This document shows, piece by piece, positions 45,599-53,866 of a DNA stretch of 64,000 nt; positions within the stretch are counted from its first letter, which is position 1; each line of letters starts with the position of its first letter. Source of the stretch: Pseudomonadota bacterium. Lineage in GTDB: Bacteria; Pseudomonadota; Gammaproteobacteria; Acidiferrobacterales; Acidiferrobacteraceae. The stretch lies in contig JAJYDN010000010.1 of the NCBI GenBank assembly GCA_021777535.1, positions 1-64,000 of the forward strand, in the 5' to 3' direction. The notes under the pieces are model-generated. The model searched no databases. It was not told the DNA's origin and was given only the letters and a program-made list of their open reading frames with translations. The position numbers were made by a program, and so were the translations under genes.

Positions 45599-46285
45599 CT
45601 AAAATCGCTCGTTACGCGGCCGCAGGTCGATTTCGTGGGTCCATGCCGACGGGCCCTGGCGGGACAGCGCGTAATACACATCCGCCACCGCCAAGGGATC
45701 CAGGCAGTCTGCCTGGCTAAGCCCGGTCCGGCGGGCGCGGCTGCGTGCCGTCCACAGGACGCCGTCCAGTATCACATGCACGACATGTATCCCCTGGGGC
45801 TGGAATTCGCGGGCGAGCGACTGCGCAAGACCCCGGAGAGCGAATTTGGCGGCGGCAAACGGCGCAAAGCCCGCCCCGCCCCTCTGGCTTGCGGTCGCCC
45901 CGCTCACGATGAAGGTCCCGCCGCCCGCGGCGATCAGCGCGGGAAACGCCACCTGGGCGACATGCACCGCCGACAGCACGGCGCCCTCCCAGGCGCGGCG
46001 GAAATCCCCCGGCGTCTGCTGCAGGAAAGGACCGGTGACGAGCTCGGCGGCGTTGTGGATGACTACCTGCGGCACGCCATGGAGGGCACACGCCTCTTCC
46101 CAGGCGCCCCGGGTTGCCACTGCGTCCGTGAGATCGGCGGCCAGCACGGTCGCCGGCCCCGATTTGCGCGCCGATCCGCGACAAAGCCCGATCACCGCAA
46201 AGCCCTGCGCGGCAAAGCGTTCGGCAAGCGCCGCACCGAGACCCTCGCCGTAGCCGGCGATCAGGAGTACCGGATCGGCCGTCAT
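45599..46285 (-). CDS. Short-chain dehydrogenase/reductase with Phe in place of catalytic Tyr
   Basis: A 228-residue SDR with a Rossmann loop GYGEGLG (residues 11-17), NAA at 78-80 and the serine strand IVSGATAS. The YxxxK motif reads F143AAAK147, so the usual catalytic tyrosine is phenylalanine. The surrounding FAAAKFALRGLAQSLAREF resembles a known SDR subgroup with the same change, so the change is probably a family trait rather than damage. The start at 46285 touches the stop of the upstream cupin gene (TGATG), implying coupled translation. The substrate is unknown. Confidence 0.8.
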   Translation of the reverse strand: MTADPVLLIAGYGEGLGAALAERFAAQGFAVIGLCRGSARKSGPATVLAADLTDAVATRGAWEEACALHGVPQVVIHNAAELVTGPFLQQTPGDFRRAWEGAVLSAVHVAQVAFPALIAAGGGTFIVSGATASQRGGAGFAPFAAAKFALRGLAQSLAREFQPQGIHVVHVILDGVLWTARSRARRTGLSQADCLDPLAVADVYYALSRQGPSAWTHEIDLRPRNERF

Positions 46286-46953
46286 CAGACGACCCCCACG
46301 GGATTGCGCAAATGGCCGCTCTTTCTGTAAAGGCGGGTACGCGCCACCGCCTTTACGGTCTGCACCGCGCCCGGCGGCAGCCGCAACCATGCCCCTGTGC
46401 CATGGCGTCCGAGCTCGTCATCGAAACCCCCGCTGAGCACGAAATATTCCACGCCATCCGGCCAGATCCACGACCCCCAATAGCCATCCGGCCATTCGAG
46501 GAGCTCCACCTGTTCGCCATAGCCGGCATACAAGAGGCGCGCCCGCACGCCCGCCCCGTCCGTCTCCCAGCCCGCCGGATCCAGCGTGTCGATACGGACT
46601 TCGGCCCGATCGTCGATCTGCATCTGCCGCAGCTTCACGAGAATGGTCGCACCCACCGCAGTCGATGGCTGATGGCTCGACCCCGGCGGATTGCGTACGT
46701 AGAAGCCCTTGGGGTAATCCCCTTCCTCATCGGAAAACACCCCATCGAGTACCAGGAATTCCTCGCCGCCCCCGTGCACATGGGCACCAAAGGACGATCC
46801 CGGCGCGTAGCGCACGACCGAGGTGGCGCGCGCCACCTCGCCGCCGATCCGCTCGAGCATCCGCCGCTCGACGCCCTCATGCGCCGAAGGCAGCCACGTC
46901 AGTGCGGTGCTGTCGATCGCCACCGCGCGCGCAAAATCACCATGAAGGTTCAT
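46285..46953 (-). CDS. ChrR-like double cupin protein
   Basis: A 222-residue protein starting MNLHGDFARAVAIDSTALTWLPS. The first cupin (residues about 30-115) carries the metal-type motif SFGAHVHGGGEEFLVLDGVFSDEEGDY with PPGSSHQP. The second (about 130-215) has EYFVLSGGFDDE and RLPPGAVQ but fewer histidines. It resembles the cupin domain of the anti-sigma factor ChrR, without its zinc-binding anti-sigma part. It is translationally coupled to the SDR gene downstream, so the two probably act on the same small molecule. A divergent promoter region separates it from the small-protein pair. Confidence 0.8.
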   Translation of the reverse strand: MNLHGDFARAVAIDSTALTWLPSAHEGVERRMLERIGGEVARATSVVRYAPGSSFGAHVHGGGEEFLVLDGVFSDEEGDYPKGFYVRNPPGSSHQPSTAVGATILVKLRQMQIDDRAEVRIDTLDPAGWETDGAGVRARLLYAGYGEQVELLEWPDGYWGSWIWPDGVEYFVLSGGFDDELGRHGTGAWLRLPPGAVQTVKAVARTRLYRKSGHLRNPVGVV

Positions 46954-46996
46954 ATCCCTTTTCCCCCTCGTCGAAAGTGCCCGAATTCGCGGGCTT

Positions 46997-47025
46997 TTGT
47001 TTACGCCTCCAGTTACCCATAATAT
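46997..47025 (+). promoter_or_regulatory. Promoter of the small-protein pair
   Basis: TTGTTT (46997-47002), a 17-bp spacer and TAATAT (47020-47025). This predicts a transcript starting near 47032, with about 80 nt of leader before the first small gene. Confidence 0.6.
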
Positions 47026-47110
47026 CCCCTGTACCTGCACAGATCAGGCACATGCAGGAAGCCGACAGGGAGACTCTACATCCAAGACTGTACATCCAGG
47101 AGGCCTTGCC

Positions 47111-47308
47111 ATGGAAATTCTCGACAAATCGCCATCACGCGTCGTGCTGCGCTTTGCACAAAACGAGCTGCCGAAAATCAGCGACCCCATTCTCGATCAC
47201 GCCGAAGAATTCGCAAGCAGCACGCTGGACCTCGCCAACATCCTGAAGGAACAGGCGTACCGCATCAGTAACACCTTTCGCCAGCCGCCGCACCCCTTCG
47301 GAAACTGA
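47111..47308 (+). CDS. Small acidic protein, 65 residues, unknown function
   Basis: Starts MEILDKSPSRVVLRFAQNEL behind AGGAGG placed 7 bp from the ATG, and ends FRQPPHPFGN. It is predicted soluble: a short beta strand followed by helices (PILDHAEEFASSTLDLANILK), with no cysteine or signal peptide. It is followed 9 bp later by a second small gene whose N-terminus has a similar pattern (acidic/lysine start, alternating V-L-L strand, then a helix with Ala/Glu). No family is recognised. Confidence 0.65.
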   Translation: MEILDKSPSRVVLRFAQNELPKISDPILDHAEEFASSTLDLANILKEQAYRISNTFRQPPHPFGN

Positions 47309-47317
47309 GGCTTCGCC

Positions 47318-47521
47318 ATGCGCATAAAGAACGAAGACAAAGACAGCGTCACGCTCGAACTGTCGGCGGCCGAGGCCGGCCGTATCGCCGCCGATCTCAC
47401 CGGCCACACCCAGATCGCCGGAGATCAGGCCCTTGCGCTCGCGCGGCTCTTGCGCGACCAGGGATACTTTTTGGAGCCCGCCGTGTCGGCGCGTACCGAG
47501 TGGGCAGGGCCCGACGACTAG
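47318..47521 (+). CDS. Small protein, 67 residues, unknown function
   Basis: Starts MRIKNEDKDSVTLELSAAEA, continues RIAADLTGHTQIAGDQALAL and LLRDQGYFLEP, and ends EWAGPDD. It has one strand and two or three helices, no membrane segment and no cysteines. It is co-transcribed with the 65-residue gene 9 bp upstream and shares with it a strand-then-helix opening, so the two may be diverged duplicates or partners. A strong hairpin about 90 bp downstream closes the unit before kup. Confidence 0.62.
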   Translation: MRIKNEDKDSVTLELSAAEAGRIAADLTGHTQIAGDQALALARLLRDQGYFLEPAVSARTEWAGPDD

Positions 47522-47610
47522 CCAAAGTCGTGGGCATGCGGCAGGACCTGCCGCCCCGGCGGGCGGCAAACTGGCCACATCGCCGTGAATGTGTCATTCT
47601 CGCCCCCCGA

Positions 47611-47647
47611 CCCATCCGGTCACGACGACCGGATGGGAATGGGCTTT
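47611..47647 (+). terminator. Terminator after the small-protein pair
   Basis: A perfect 11-bp stem (CCCATCCGGTC / GACCGGATGGG) with a 5-nt loop, followed within 7 bp by CTTTT. It insulates kup from the upstream unit. Confidence 0.7.
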
Positions 47648-47731
47648 TGCGGCATGAGCGGGAACCCGACACCATAAAGCCCGGCGCGGCGGCCTCGCTT
47701 GTGGGCTTTCGCTGCGGTGGAAAAACGGATC

Positions 47732-49633
47732 ATGGACCAGAAGAAAGAAACCGTCCCCCTGCTTGCCATGGCGGCCCTTGGCGTCGTCTTCGGCGACATC
47801 GGCACAAGCCCCCTCTATACCGTGAGCGCCTGCCTGTCTTCGCTCTCGCTTGCGCCCACCGCACAGAATCTGCTCGGCGTCTTGTCGCTCATCTTCTGGA
47901 CGCTGATCCTCGTGGTCGCCGTGAAATACGCCTGGGTCGTCATGCGCGCCGACGAGCACGGCGAAGGCGGCATCATGGTCATCACCGCGCGCGCCTCCCG
48001 CACGGCCTTAGGAGCGCCGCAGACACGCTACTGGATCCTCGGACTGGGCCTGCTCGGCGCCGCGCTCTTTTATGGCGACGGTGTCATCACGCCCGCCATC
48101 TCGGTGCTTTCCGCCCTCGAGGGCATGGAAGTGACCCTGCCCCACATGAAACCCTTCGTCGAACCGCTTGCGCTCGGCGTCATCATCGGTCTCTTCTGGG
48201 TGCAGCGGCACGGCACGGCCGCCATCAGCCACCTCTTCGGGCCGGCCATGCTCTTCTGGTTTTTCCTGCTGCTTGGATCAGGCGCCGGCTGGGTGGCGGC
48301 CGATCCCCGCGTCTTGTGGGCGATCGGCCCCTGGTTTGCCCTCCATTTCCTTGCGCGCCACGGGCCCCATGGTCTCGTGATCCTGGGCGCGGTCGTGCTC
48401 GCCATCACGGGCGCCGAGGCCCTCTACGCGGATATGGGTCATTTCGGCGCACGGCCCATCCGGGTGGCCCTCTTTGGCCTCGTGCTGCCGGCGCTCGTGC
48501 TGAACTACTTCGGACAGGGCGCGCTCCTCATCCTGCATCCGCAGGCCGCCCAGAATCCCTTCTTCGAGATGTTTCCGGCCTGGGCCAACCTGCCGATGGT
48601 GGTCATCTCCGCCATCGCGACCGTGATCGCCTCGCAGGCTGTCATCTCGGGCGCCTATTCGGCGACCCGCCAGGCCTCGATGCTCGGCTATCTGCCGCGC
48701 CTGACCGTCGTCCACACCTCGGAGACCGAGGCAGGCCAGGTCTATCTGCCGGGCCTGAACTGGCTTTTGATGATCGCCGTCATTCTCGTGATCCTGCATT
48801 TCCGTACCTCCGGCGCCCTGAGCTTCGCCTACGGCACGGCGGTGACCGGCACCATGCTCTGCACCACCATCCTCGTATTCTTCGTCGCCCATCATGGCTG
48901 GAAGTGGCCGCTGTGGAAGGCTGGCCTCTTTTCGGGCTTCTTCATTGTGCTAGACGGGGTCTTCTTTGGCGCGAATCTCCTGAAATTCGTCGAAGGGGGC
49001 TGGTTTCCGGTGGCAGTCGGCCTTGCTGTCTTCGTGCTCATGTCGACCTGGCGGCGCGGGCGCGCCCTGCTGGTCGCCGCCCTCTCGCCCGGGCCCACGT
49101 CGCTTGCCGACTTCATCAAGATGCTCTCGGTCTCGAGCGTGGGACGCGTGCCCGGAACGTCTGTTTTCCTCGCCATCCGTCCCCATGGCGTGCCGCGCCC
49201 GCTCTTGCACAATCTGAAGCACAACAAGGTCCTCCACGAGCACGTCATCGTCTTGACGATCGAGTTCGAGGAGACACCGCGCATCGCACCGGCCGAGCGC
49301 GTCACACTCCAGGATTACGGACTCGGCTTTACGCGTGTCGTCGCCCGGTATGGCTTCATGGAACACCTCGACGTGCCGAAGCTTTTGCAGTCGCTCGATT
49401 TCGGCTACCCGTGGAATCCGGCGGAGGTGACCTACTTTGCCTCGCGCCAGCGCGTCATCCCCGCCCGCGGCGCCCCGCTCGCCCTCTGGCGCCAGCGCCT
49501 TTTCGCCTTCATCCTGCGCGTATCGGCAACCGCCATCGACTTCTTCCAGCTGCCGGCAAACCAGGTGATGGAGCTCGGCGACATCGTGGAACTCGACCGC
49601 CCCGAACCAGACGCGCTCGCGCAGGACATGTAG
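47732..49633 (+). CDS. kup: Kup-type K+ uptake transporter
   Basis: Proton-coupled potassium uptake permease of 633 residues (E. coli Kup is 622). It starts MDQKKETVPLLAMAALGVVFGDIGTSPLYT, the family signature. About twelve membrane helices follow, with ADEHGEGGIMV, FYGDGVITPAISVLSALEG, PAISHLFGPAM-like segments, NYFGQGALLI and YSATRQASMLGYLPR. A C-terminal cytoplasmic domain ends ANQVMELGDIVEL. The frame begins 11 codons earlier, but 47732 matches the family start. Kup works best in acid, in keeping with an acid-tolerant host. Confidence 0.96.
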   Translation: MDQKKETVPLLAMAALGVVFGDIGTSPLYTVSACLSSLSLAPTAQNLLGVLSLIFWTLILVVAVKYAWVVMRADEHGEGGIMVITARASRTALGAPQTRYWILGLGLLGAALFYGDGVITPAISVLSALEGMEVTLPHMKPFVEPLALGVIIGLFWVQRHGTAAISHLFGPAMLFWFFLLLGSGAGWVAADPRVLWAIGPWFALHFLARHGPHGLVILGAVVLAITGAEALYADMGHFGARPIRVALFGLVLPALVLNYFGQGALLILHPQAAQNPFFEMFPAWANLPMVVISAIATVIASQAVISGAYSATRQASMLGYLPRLTVVHTSETEAGQVYLPGLNWLLMIAVILVILHFRTSGALSFAYGTAVTGTMLCTTILVFFVAHHGWKWPLWKAGLFSGFFIVLDGVFFGANLLKFVEGGWFPVAVGLAVFVLMSTWRRGRALLVAALSPGPTSLADFIKMLSVSSVGRVPGTSVFLAIRPHGVPRPLLHNLKHNKVLHEHVIVLTIEFEETPRIAPAERVTLQDYGLGFTRVVARYGFMEHLDVPKLLQSLDFGYPWNPAEVTYFASRQRVIPARGAPLALWRQRLFAFILRVSATAIDFFQLPANQVMELGDIVELDRPEPDALAQDM

Positions 49634-49640
49634 CGGATCC

Positions 49641-50513
49641 TCAGTGGCCCGCGCGGCGCGCCTGGGCCTTCACGAGCGCCGACCAGTCGAGATCGCCTTC
49701 GCCGTGCGCAAGACAGTCGAGCAGGTTGTCGCGCACGATCGCGGCAAGCGGCAACGGCACACGCGCCTCCTCACCGGCCTCCAGGGCGAGTTTGGCATCC
49801 TTCAATCCGAGTCCCACCCGGAAGCCCGCCGGCGCAAACGCGCCCTGGGCGATCATCGGCCCATAGACCTTGTAGGCAGGCGCTGCAAAAAGGGTGTTCG
49901 CGAGCATGTCGAGATAGGCGTCTTTCGCGATCCCATAGCCGGTAACGAGCGCGGCGGTCTCGCCCATCGCCTCGATGGCCGACGCCAGCATCATGTTGGC
50001 GGCGATCTTGACGACGTTCGCCTGCTCGGGCTGCGCGCCAAAGAACCAGACCCGCTGTCCGATGACCTCCAGCAGCGGGCGTACGCGACCGACCGCCTCT
50101 TGCGCGCCTGCGACCAGGAGATGCAGCCGGCCTTCGGCTGCCGCATCCGGGCGTCCGAGCACGGGACTTGCCACATAGGCGATGCCCTGCTTGCCATGGC
50201 GCGCCGCCATCTCGCGCGCAAGGCCTGCCGACACCGTCGCCATGTTCACATGCACGCTTCCCGGACGCAGCTTCTCCAAAAGCCCGCTCTCGCCGAAAAC
50301 GCCGCGCACGGCCCCATCATCGGCCAGCATCGAAAACAGGATGTCGCACCCGGCCAGCTCCTGCAGCGACCCGGCAAGGCGCATGCCCTTGCCGACCAAA
50401 GCGGCGCATCCGCACGCCGAGCGGTTCCAGCCGAGCACCGCGTGCTGCGCCCCTAAAAGCCGTCCCGCGATCGCCCGGCCCATCGCGCCAAGACCCGCAA
50501 AACCGATCTCCAT
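49641..50513 (-). CDS. NAD(P)-dependent beta-hydroxyacid dehydrogenase (GLYR/HIBADH family)
   Basis: A 290-residue enzyme from ATG at 50513 (MEIGFAGLGAMGRAIAGRLL), with the GxGxMGxxxA dinucleotide loop. It has VNMATVSAGLAREMA (substrate loop), the catalytic lysine in NVVKIAANMMLASAIEAMGE (K near residue 165) and GLGLKDAKLALEAG near the end. Members include 3-hydroxyisobutyrate, tartronate-semialdehyde and succinic-semialdehyde (glyoxylate) reductases; the sequence does not decide among them. It converges on kup with 7 bp between the stops and has no operon partner. Confidence 0.9.
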   Translation of the reverse strand: MEIGFAGLGAMGRAIAGRLLGAQHAVLGWNRSACGCAALVGKGMRLAGSLQELAGCDILFSMLADDGAVRGVFGESGLLEKLRPGSVHVNMATVSAGLAREMAARHGKQGIAYVASPVLGRPDAAAEGRLHLLVAGAQEAVGRVRPLLEVIGQRVWFFGAQPEQANVVKIAANMMLASAIEAMGETAALVTGYGIAKDAYLDMLANTLFAAPAYKVYGPMIAQGAFAPAGFRVGLGLKDAKLALEAGEEARVPLPLAAIVRDNLLDCLAHGEGDLDWSALVKAQARRAGH

Positions 50514-50898
50514 CGCCTGCCTCCTGATGAACGCGTCCTGCACGCAAGGCCACAGCCGTCGCCCTGGGCCCGCCCCGGGTCATGCTCTCATGCCGCCCGT
50601 CCGGCCGCCAGCGGCCCTCTGCCGGCCCCCGGGGCGCGTCGCCGCAGCCTTCGCCCCCGGGAGGCCGCGCCTGCCGCGTTCGGCCGCGCGCTCCGTGCTC
50701 CCGTGCCTGTCAAGCCCGTCTGACGGGATGCCGCGGCCTTGCGTCCGGCCCGCGTGCGGCGCGCACGGGCGCATGACATCCTGATGACAGGACGGGTCAT
50801 TTTTCTTTCGACGTTTCCATGGAAAACGGTCTTTCCCCTGTTTACCGCAGGATACCCTTCCTCTAGGATGGGCCGCATTCCAACACGAGACGGGTTTT
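50514..50898. other. 385-bp intergenic region with a palindromic element
   Basis: GC-rich up to 50790, with no gene. A near-perfect inverted repeat (CGTTTCCATGGAAAACG, 50812-50828) lies about 70 bp before the b561 gene and could be an operator for it. No recognised regulator consensus fits. Confidence 0.4.
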
Positions 50899-51579
50899 AT
50901 GAAGGGAAAACGCCATGAACAGTCCGGCCGCATCGCGGTGTGGGATATCTTCATCCGGATCTTCCACTGGACGCTGGTGCCGCTTGTCGGCTTCGCCTGG
51001 TTTTCAGGAGATGAGGGCGGGCGGTGGCTTGCCTACCACATGTGGGACGGGTACCTCATACTCGCGCTCCTTGCGTTCCGGATACTGTGGGGCTTCGTCG
51101 GCAGCACGACTGCGCGGTTTGCGCATTTCCTCGCCTCCCCGCGCCGCGCCGTGGCCTACGTGCGCACGGTGGCCGCGGGCCAACCGGCTGCGCACTATGG
51201 CCATAACCCCCTGGGCGGCTATGCCGTCGCCGCGCTTTTGCTTTCGCTGTGCGTGCAGGTTGCCACCGGCCTTTTTGCGACCGACGACATCCTTAATGCC
51301 GGTCCCTTGAACGCCCTCGTAGGGGCAAGGACTGCGGACCTTCTGACACAGATCCACAAGGTGAACTTCGACATCCTGCTCGCACTCGTGGGTATCCACC
51401 TCTGCGCGATCGTGGCCTACCGGATCGCCGGCCGGGATCTCGTCACGCCCATGATCACGGGCTATGCGCGGATTGCTCCGGATGGGCGGCGGCCCATCCT
51501 GCAACGCGCCCATCCATGGGTGAGCGCCGCCGCCCTCATCGTCTCCGCCCTCATCACCTACGCCATCGTGCAGGCGTAG
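50899..51579 (+). CDS. Cytochrome b561-type membrane protein
   Basis: A 226-residue di-heme b-type cytochrome with four helices. It has RIFHWTLVPLVGFAWF, AYHMWDGYLILALLAFRILWGFVG, GGYAVAALLLSLCVQVATGLF and KVNFDILLALVGIHLCAIVAYRIAG; the histidines in helices 1, 2 and 4 are suitable heme ligands. The tail contains a further helix (ISAAALIVSALITYAIVQA-like). The ATG at 50899 is in frame; the nearby second ATG is not. It converges on a cytochrome c' gene, a pairing in which b561 passes electrons between quinol and a soluble c-type cytochrome. Confidence 0.9.
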   Translation: MKGKRHEQSGRIAVWDIFIRIFHWTLVPLVGFAWFSGDEGGRWLAYHMWDGYLILALLAFRILWGFVGSTTARFAHFLASPRRAVAYVRTVAAGQPAAHYGHNPLGGYAVAALLLSLCVQVATGLFATDDILNAGPLNALVGARTADLLTQIHKVNFDILLALVGIHLCAIVAYRIAGRDLVTPMITGYARIAPDGRRPILQRAHPWVSAAALIVSALITYAIVQA

Positions 51580-51594
51580 GATAGGAGCCCTTCT

Positions 51595-52041
51595 CTAGCG
51601 CGAAAAGCGGTGGTGGCAGGCATGGCACCCATGCGCCACCGCCATCAAGGGCCGGCCCACCGCAGCAAGACCGTGCGGTGCCGCCGCAGCCAGGTCTGCG
51701 GCCTCGCTCTCGAAATTGCGCACCTCGCGCGAAAAGGCGGCCGGGTTCTGCCAGATGGTGAACTTCGCCCTCGTGCGGCCGCGGTCCGAGCCCGGCACGA
51801 AGGCCGCCCACGGCATGGCACTCAGCGCACTGATCGCCTGCGCCTCCGATTGCAGGGCCGCGGCATTATAGGGCCGCTGGTGGCGCAGCATCTGCGCGAT
51901 GTGGATGAGATTCCATTGCAGCGCCACCATGACCGCCTTGCGGTAGCCGATATCGGCTTGCATGCGGGTTTCCGCATGGCCTGTAGCGGCGACCAGAACA
52001 AGGCTGAGCGCACCGATGCTGCGTGTGATCCAGGGTTTCAC
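51595..52041 (-). CDS. Cytochrome c' (class II cytochrome c), exported
   Basis: A 148-residue product with GTG start at 52041, AGAAG about 8 bp upstream and a Sec signal (ITRSIGALSLVLVAATGHAE). The mature part is a four-helix bundle (RKAVMVALQWNLIHIAQML, WAAFVPGSDRGRT, FTIWQNPAAFSREVRNFESEA) with the heme motif CHACH only a few residues from the C-terminus, diagnostic of cytochrome c'. These proteins bind NO or carry electrons in the periplasm. It converges on the b561 gene with 15 bp between the stops. Confidence 0.9.
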   Translation of the reverse strand: MKPWITRSIGALSLVLVAATGHAETRMQADIGYRKAVMVALQWNLIHIAQMLRHQRPYNAAALQSEAQAISALSAMPWAAFVPGSDRGRTRAKFTIWQNPAAFSREVRNFESEAADLAAAAPHGLAAVGRPLMAVAHGCHACHHRFSR

Positions 52042-52211
52042 TGTCGATTCTTCTCTGTAGGGTAAGGAGGCCGCCACTTTCCCCTTCATCCGTGACAGGA
52101 CCATGACACAGGCGCCAGCAGCCGACGACAAGGCGCCAAAACCCGTTAGCGCGCAGGCGGGATACCGGCCGAGATATTGCCCCGAAGCCACGGACACTCC
52201 CGTTAAGCCAC

Positions 52212-52418
52212 ATGCTGCTGCCCGAATTAGCCGGGTATCTTGGACACACCCGGGGTACCATCGGGCACGTCGAGCGCCACACCCAAGACCTGGACGAAAC
52301 GGCGTTCGCGCAGAACGCGCGGGTCCAGGATGCGGCGATCCGCAACCTCGAGATCATCAGCAAGACCCGCCACAACATGGATGAACATCATCTAGACCGC
52401 ACGGTCCCCTATCCATAA
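52212..52418 (+). pseudogene. Relic joining a tyrosine-recombinase tail to a HepT-like (HEPN, DUF86) toxin
   Basis: The 68-residue frame begins MLLPELAGYLGHTRGT, which resembles the LPxLxxYLGH motif near the active-site end of tyrosine recombinases. It continues with IGHVERHTQDLDETAF and VQDAAIRNLEIISKTRHN, closely matching the start of HepT/DUF86 toxins (TQDAxIRNLEIIGEA). The catalytic R-x4-6-H of HEPN RNases is absent because the frame ends soon after. It is a chimera of two decayed genes. Confidence 0.5.
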
Positions 52419-52527
52419 TGGCCCGTGGCGATGCGCACCGGTTCGGCAGTGCCATGTCCATGGCCGGACCGCCCATAACGCCGTACCCGGGAAAACGCGT
52501 CCGTGGCCGACAGCCTCCCACCGACCG

Positions 52528-52620
52528 TCAGCGTCGGTGTTTCCCGATGTCTTCTGCCAGCCACGATTTAATGAGCGATTGATAGGGGACATCGCGCTCA
52601 TTGGCCTCCACTTTTTGGGA
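52528..52620 (-). pseudogene. Tail of a CopG/BrnA-family antitoxin
   Basis: On the minus strand one frame reads SQKVEANERDVPYQSLIKSW, then LAEDIGKHRR-stop. This is the ribbon-helix-helix C-terminus seen in many CopG/BrnA antitoxins (KRxVPYQSLIKxWLAEK). No start or N-terminal half remains in frame. It lies about 110 bp from the toxin relic on the other strand. Confidence 0.55.
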
Positions 52621-53077
52621 TGCATGTCGCGGGCGAAATCACGCAGATCAAAGTCCCTGCCGCCCGCAGGATGAAGGTGATACACAAAAAAACGGTTCTC
52701 GCCGGTCTTGCCCGATGCGTGGGATCGCGGTTCCTTGACTGTGTTGCATGTCGTGTAACAGCGGCAACGGTTCCCGGACGTTCGAGCGCCCCCTCGCCAC
52801 CGGTCTCAGCGCAATTCCGGTCTCTTCGCTACGCGATCCTTGCCGCGAACCTGCGGTCGAGCCATGCACTTATCCGGCACCCAAGAGGCTCACCCGCAGG
52901 CCATGCGGCTCATGATGCGTGTCGGCGCCCGTACTGTAGACGCAAGCGGCCCTGCCCGCAGGTGCCTCTCCCGCGCGAACCACACACCTGCGCTGCGCTC
53001 CCCGTGGCGCAGAACGTACGAGGAACCGGGCAGGGTCATTTCTTCTGGCAGACGGCCCCACCCGGAGCAGGGCGCCT

Positions 53078-53866
53078 TTATGTGTGCCGACGGGCCCCAC
53101 CCCGCGGCACCCGCCAGGCCCGCACGGCGAAATAGCGGCACATGCTCTTTAGATGCCAGAGCGCGTACTTCAATTGTCGATGGCTCGCCCGCCGGGCCTC
53201 ATGGATCACTCCCCCCACATCGGCGACGGCGACTTTGTAGCCCGCGGCACGCAACCGGGCACAGAGATCCACGTCTTCGTAATAAAGATGATAGGCCTCA
53301 TCAAAACCGCCGACTGCGCGAAACACGTCCCGCTTCGTCAGCATGAACATGCCGCCCACCCAATCCGGATAGCCGATGAGCTCCGCGCCCGAATCGAAGG
53401 TACGCGAGCGACCACCCGCGCATTTCCCTAAAATCTCGCCCACGGTGGGGAAATACCGGGCGTTGTCTTCCCGGTGGCCCTGCCCATCTGTTACGCGCGG
53501 CGCCACGAGCGCGACATCGGGATGCTGATCCAGGATCTGCGCAAGCCGGCCGAAGGGGTCGGCCTCCAGGCGAATGTCAGGATTCAGGATGCAAAAAAGC
53601 GCGTGTTGCGCGTATTGGGCCGCCTGATTGTGGTTCGCGCCAAACCCGAGCGGCCGGACATTGCGCAAAATCCGGATCGGGAAACCGAAATCCCGTTCGT
53701 CAAAGGCGACCGGCTCGGGCAGATTCAGCGTCAAAATGATTTCCGCGACCGCCCCCGGGGCCCGCTCCTGCAGGGTGCGCAACAAGGGCGCCACGAGTCC
53801 CATCTGACCGTGACTGACGATAGAGACGGATACCTGCGGATACGCAGCACCGGCCTGCGGCGTCAT
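53078..53866 (-). CDS. GT2 family glycosyltransferase
   Basis: A 262-residue GT-A enzyme: VSVSIVSHGQMGLVAPLL, LTLNLPEP, ILRNVRPLGFGANHNQA, LFCILNPDIRLEADPF (NPD metal motif) and DWVGGMFMLTKRDVFRAVGGFDEAYHLYYEDVDLCARLRAAG, a hallmark of WbbL/rhamnosyltransferase-type proteins. It is monocistronic and flanked by decayed DNA. It is GC-rich like the host, unlike the glycan genes at 29-33 kb. It probably contributes to the same cell-surface polysaccharide or to LPS. Confidence 0.9.
   Translation of the reverse strand: MTPQAGAAYPQVSVSIVSHGQMGLVAPLLRTLQERAPGAVAEIILTLNLPEPVAFDERDFGFPIRILRNVRPLGFGANHNQAAQYAQHALFCILNPDIRLEADPFGRLAQILDQHPDVALVAPRVTDGQGHREDNARYFPTVGEILGKCAGGRSRTFDSGAELIGYPDWVGGMFMLTKRDVFRAVGGFDEAYHLYYEDVDLCARLRAAGYKVAVADVGGVIHEARRASHRQLKYALWHLKSMCRYFAVRAWRVPRGGARRHT

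Larger units (their letters stand above)
52042..53077. other. 1-kb gene graveyard between cytochrome c' and a GT2 gene
   Basis: No intact gene. Two recognisable relics are present: a recombinase/HEPN-toxin chimera at 52212-52418 and a CopG-type antitoxin tail at 52528-52620. The rest, 52700-53077, shows only shadow frames. Confidence 0.6.
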
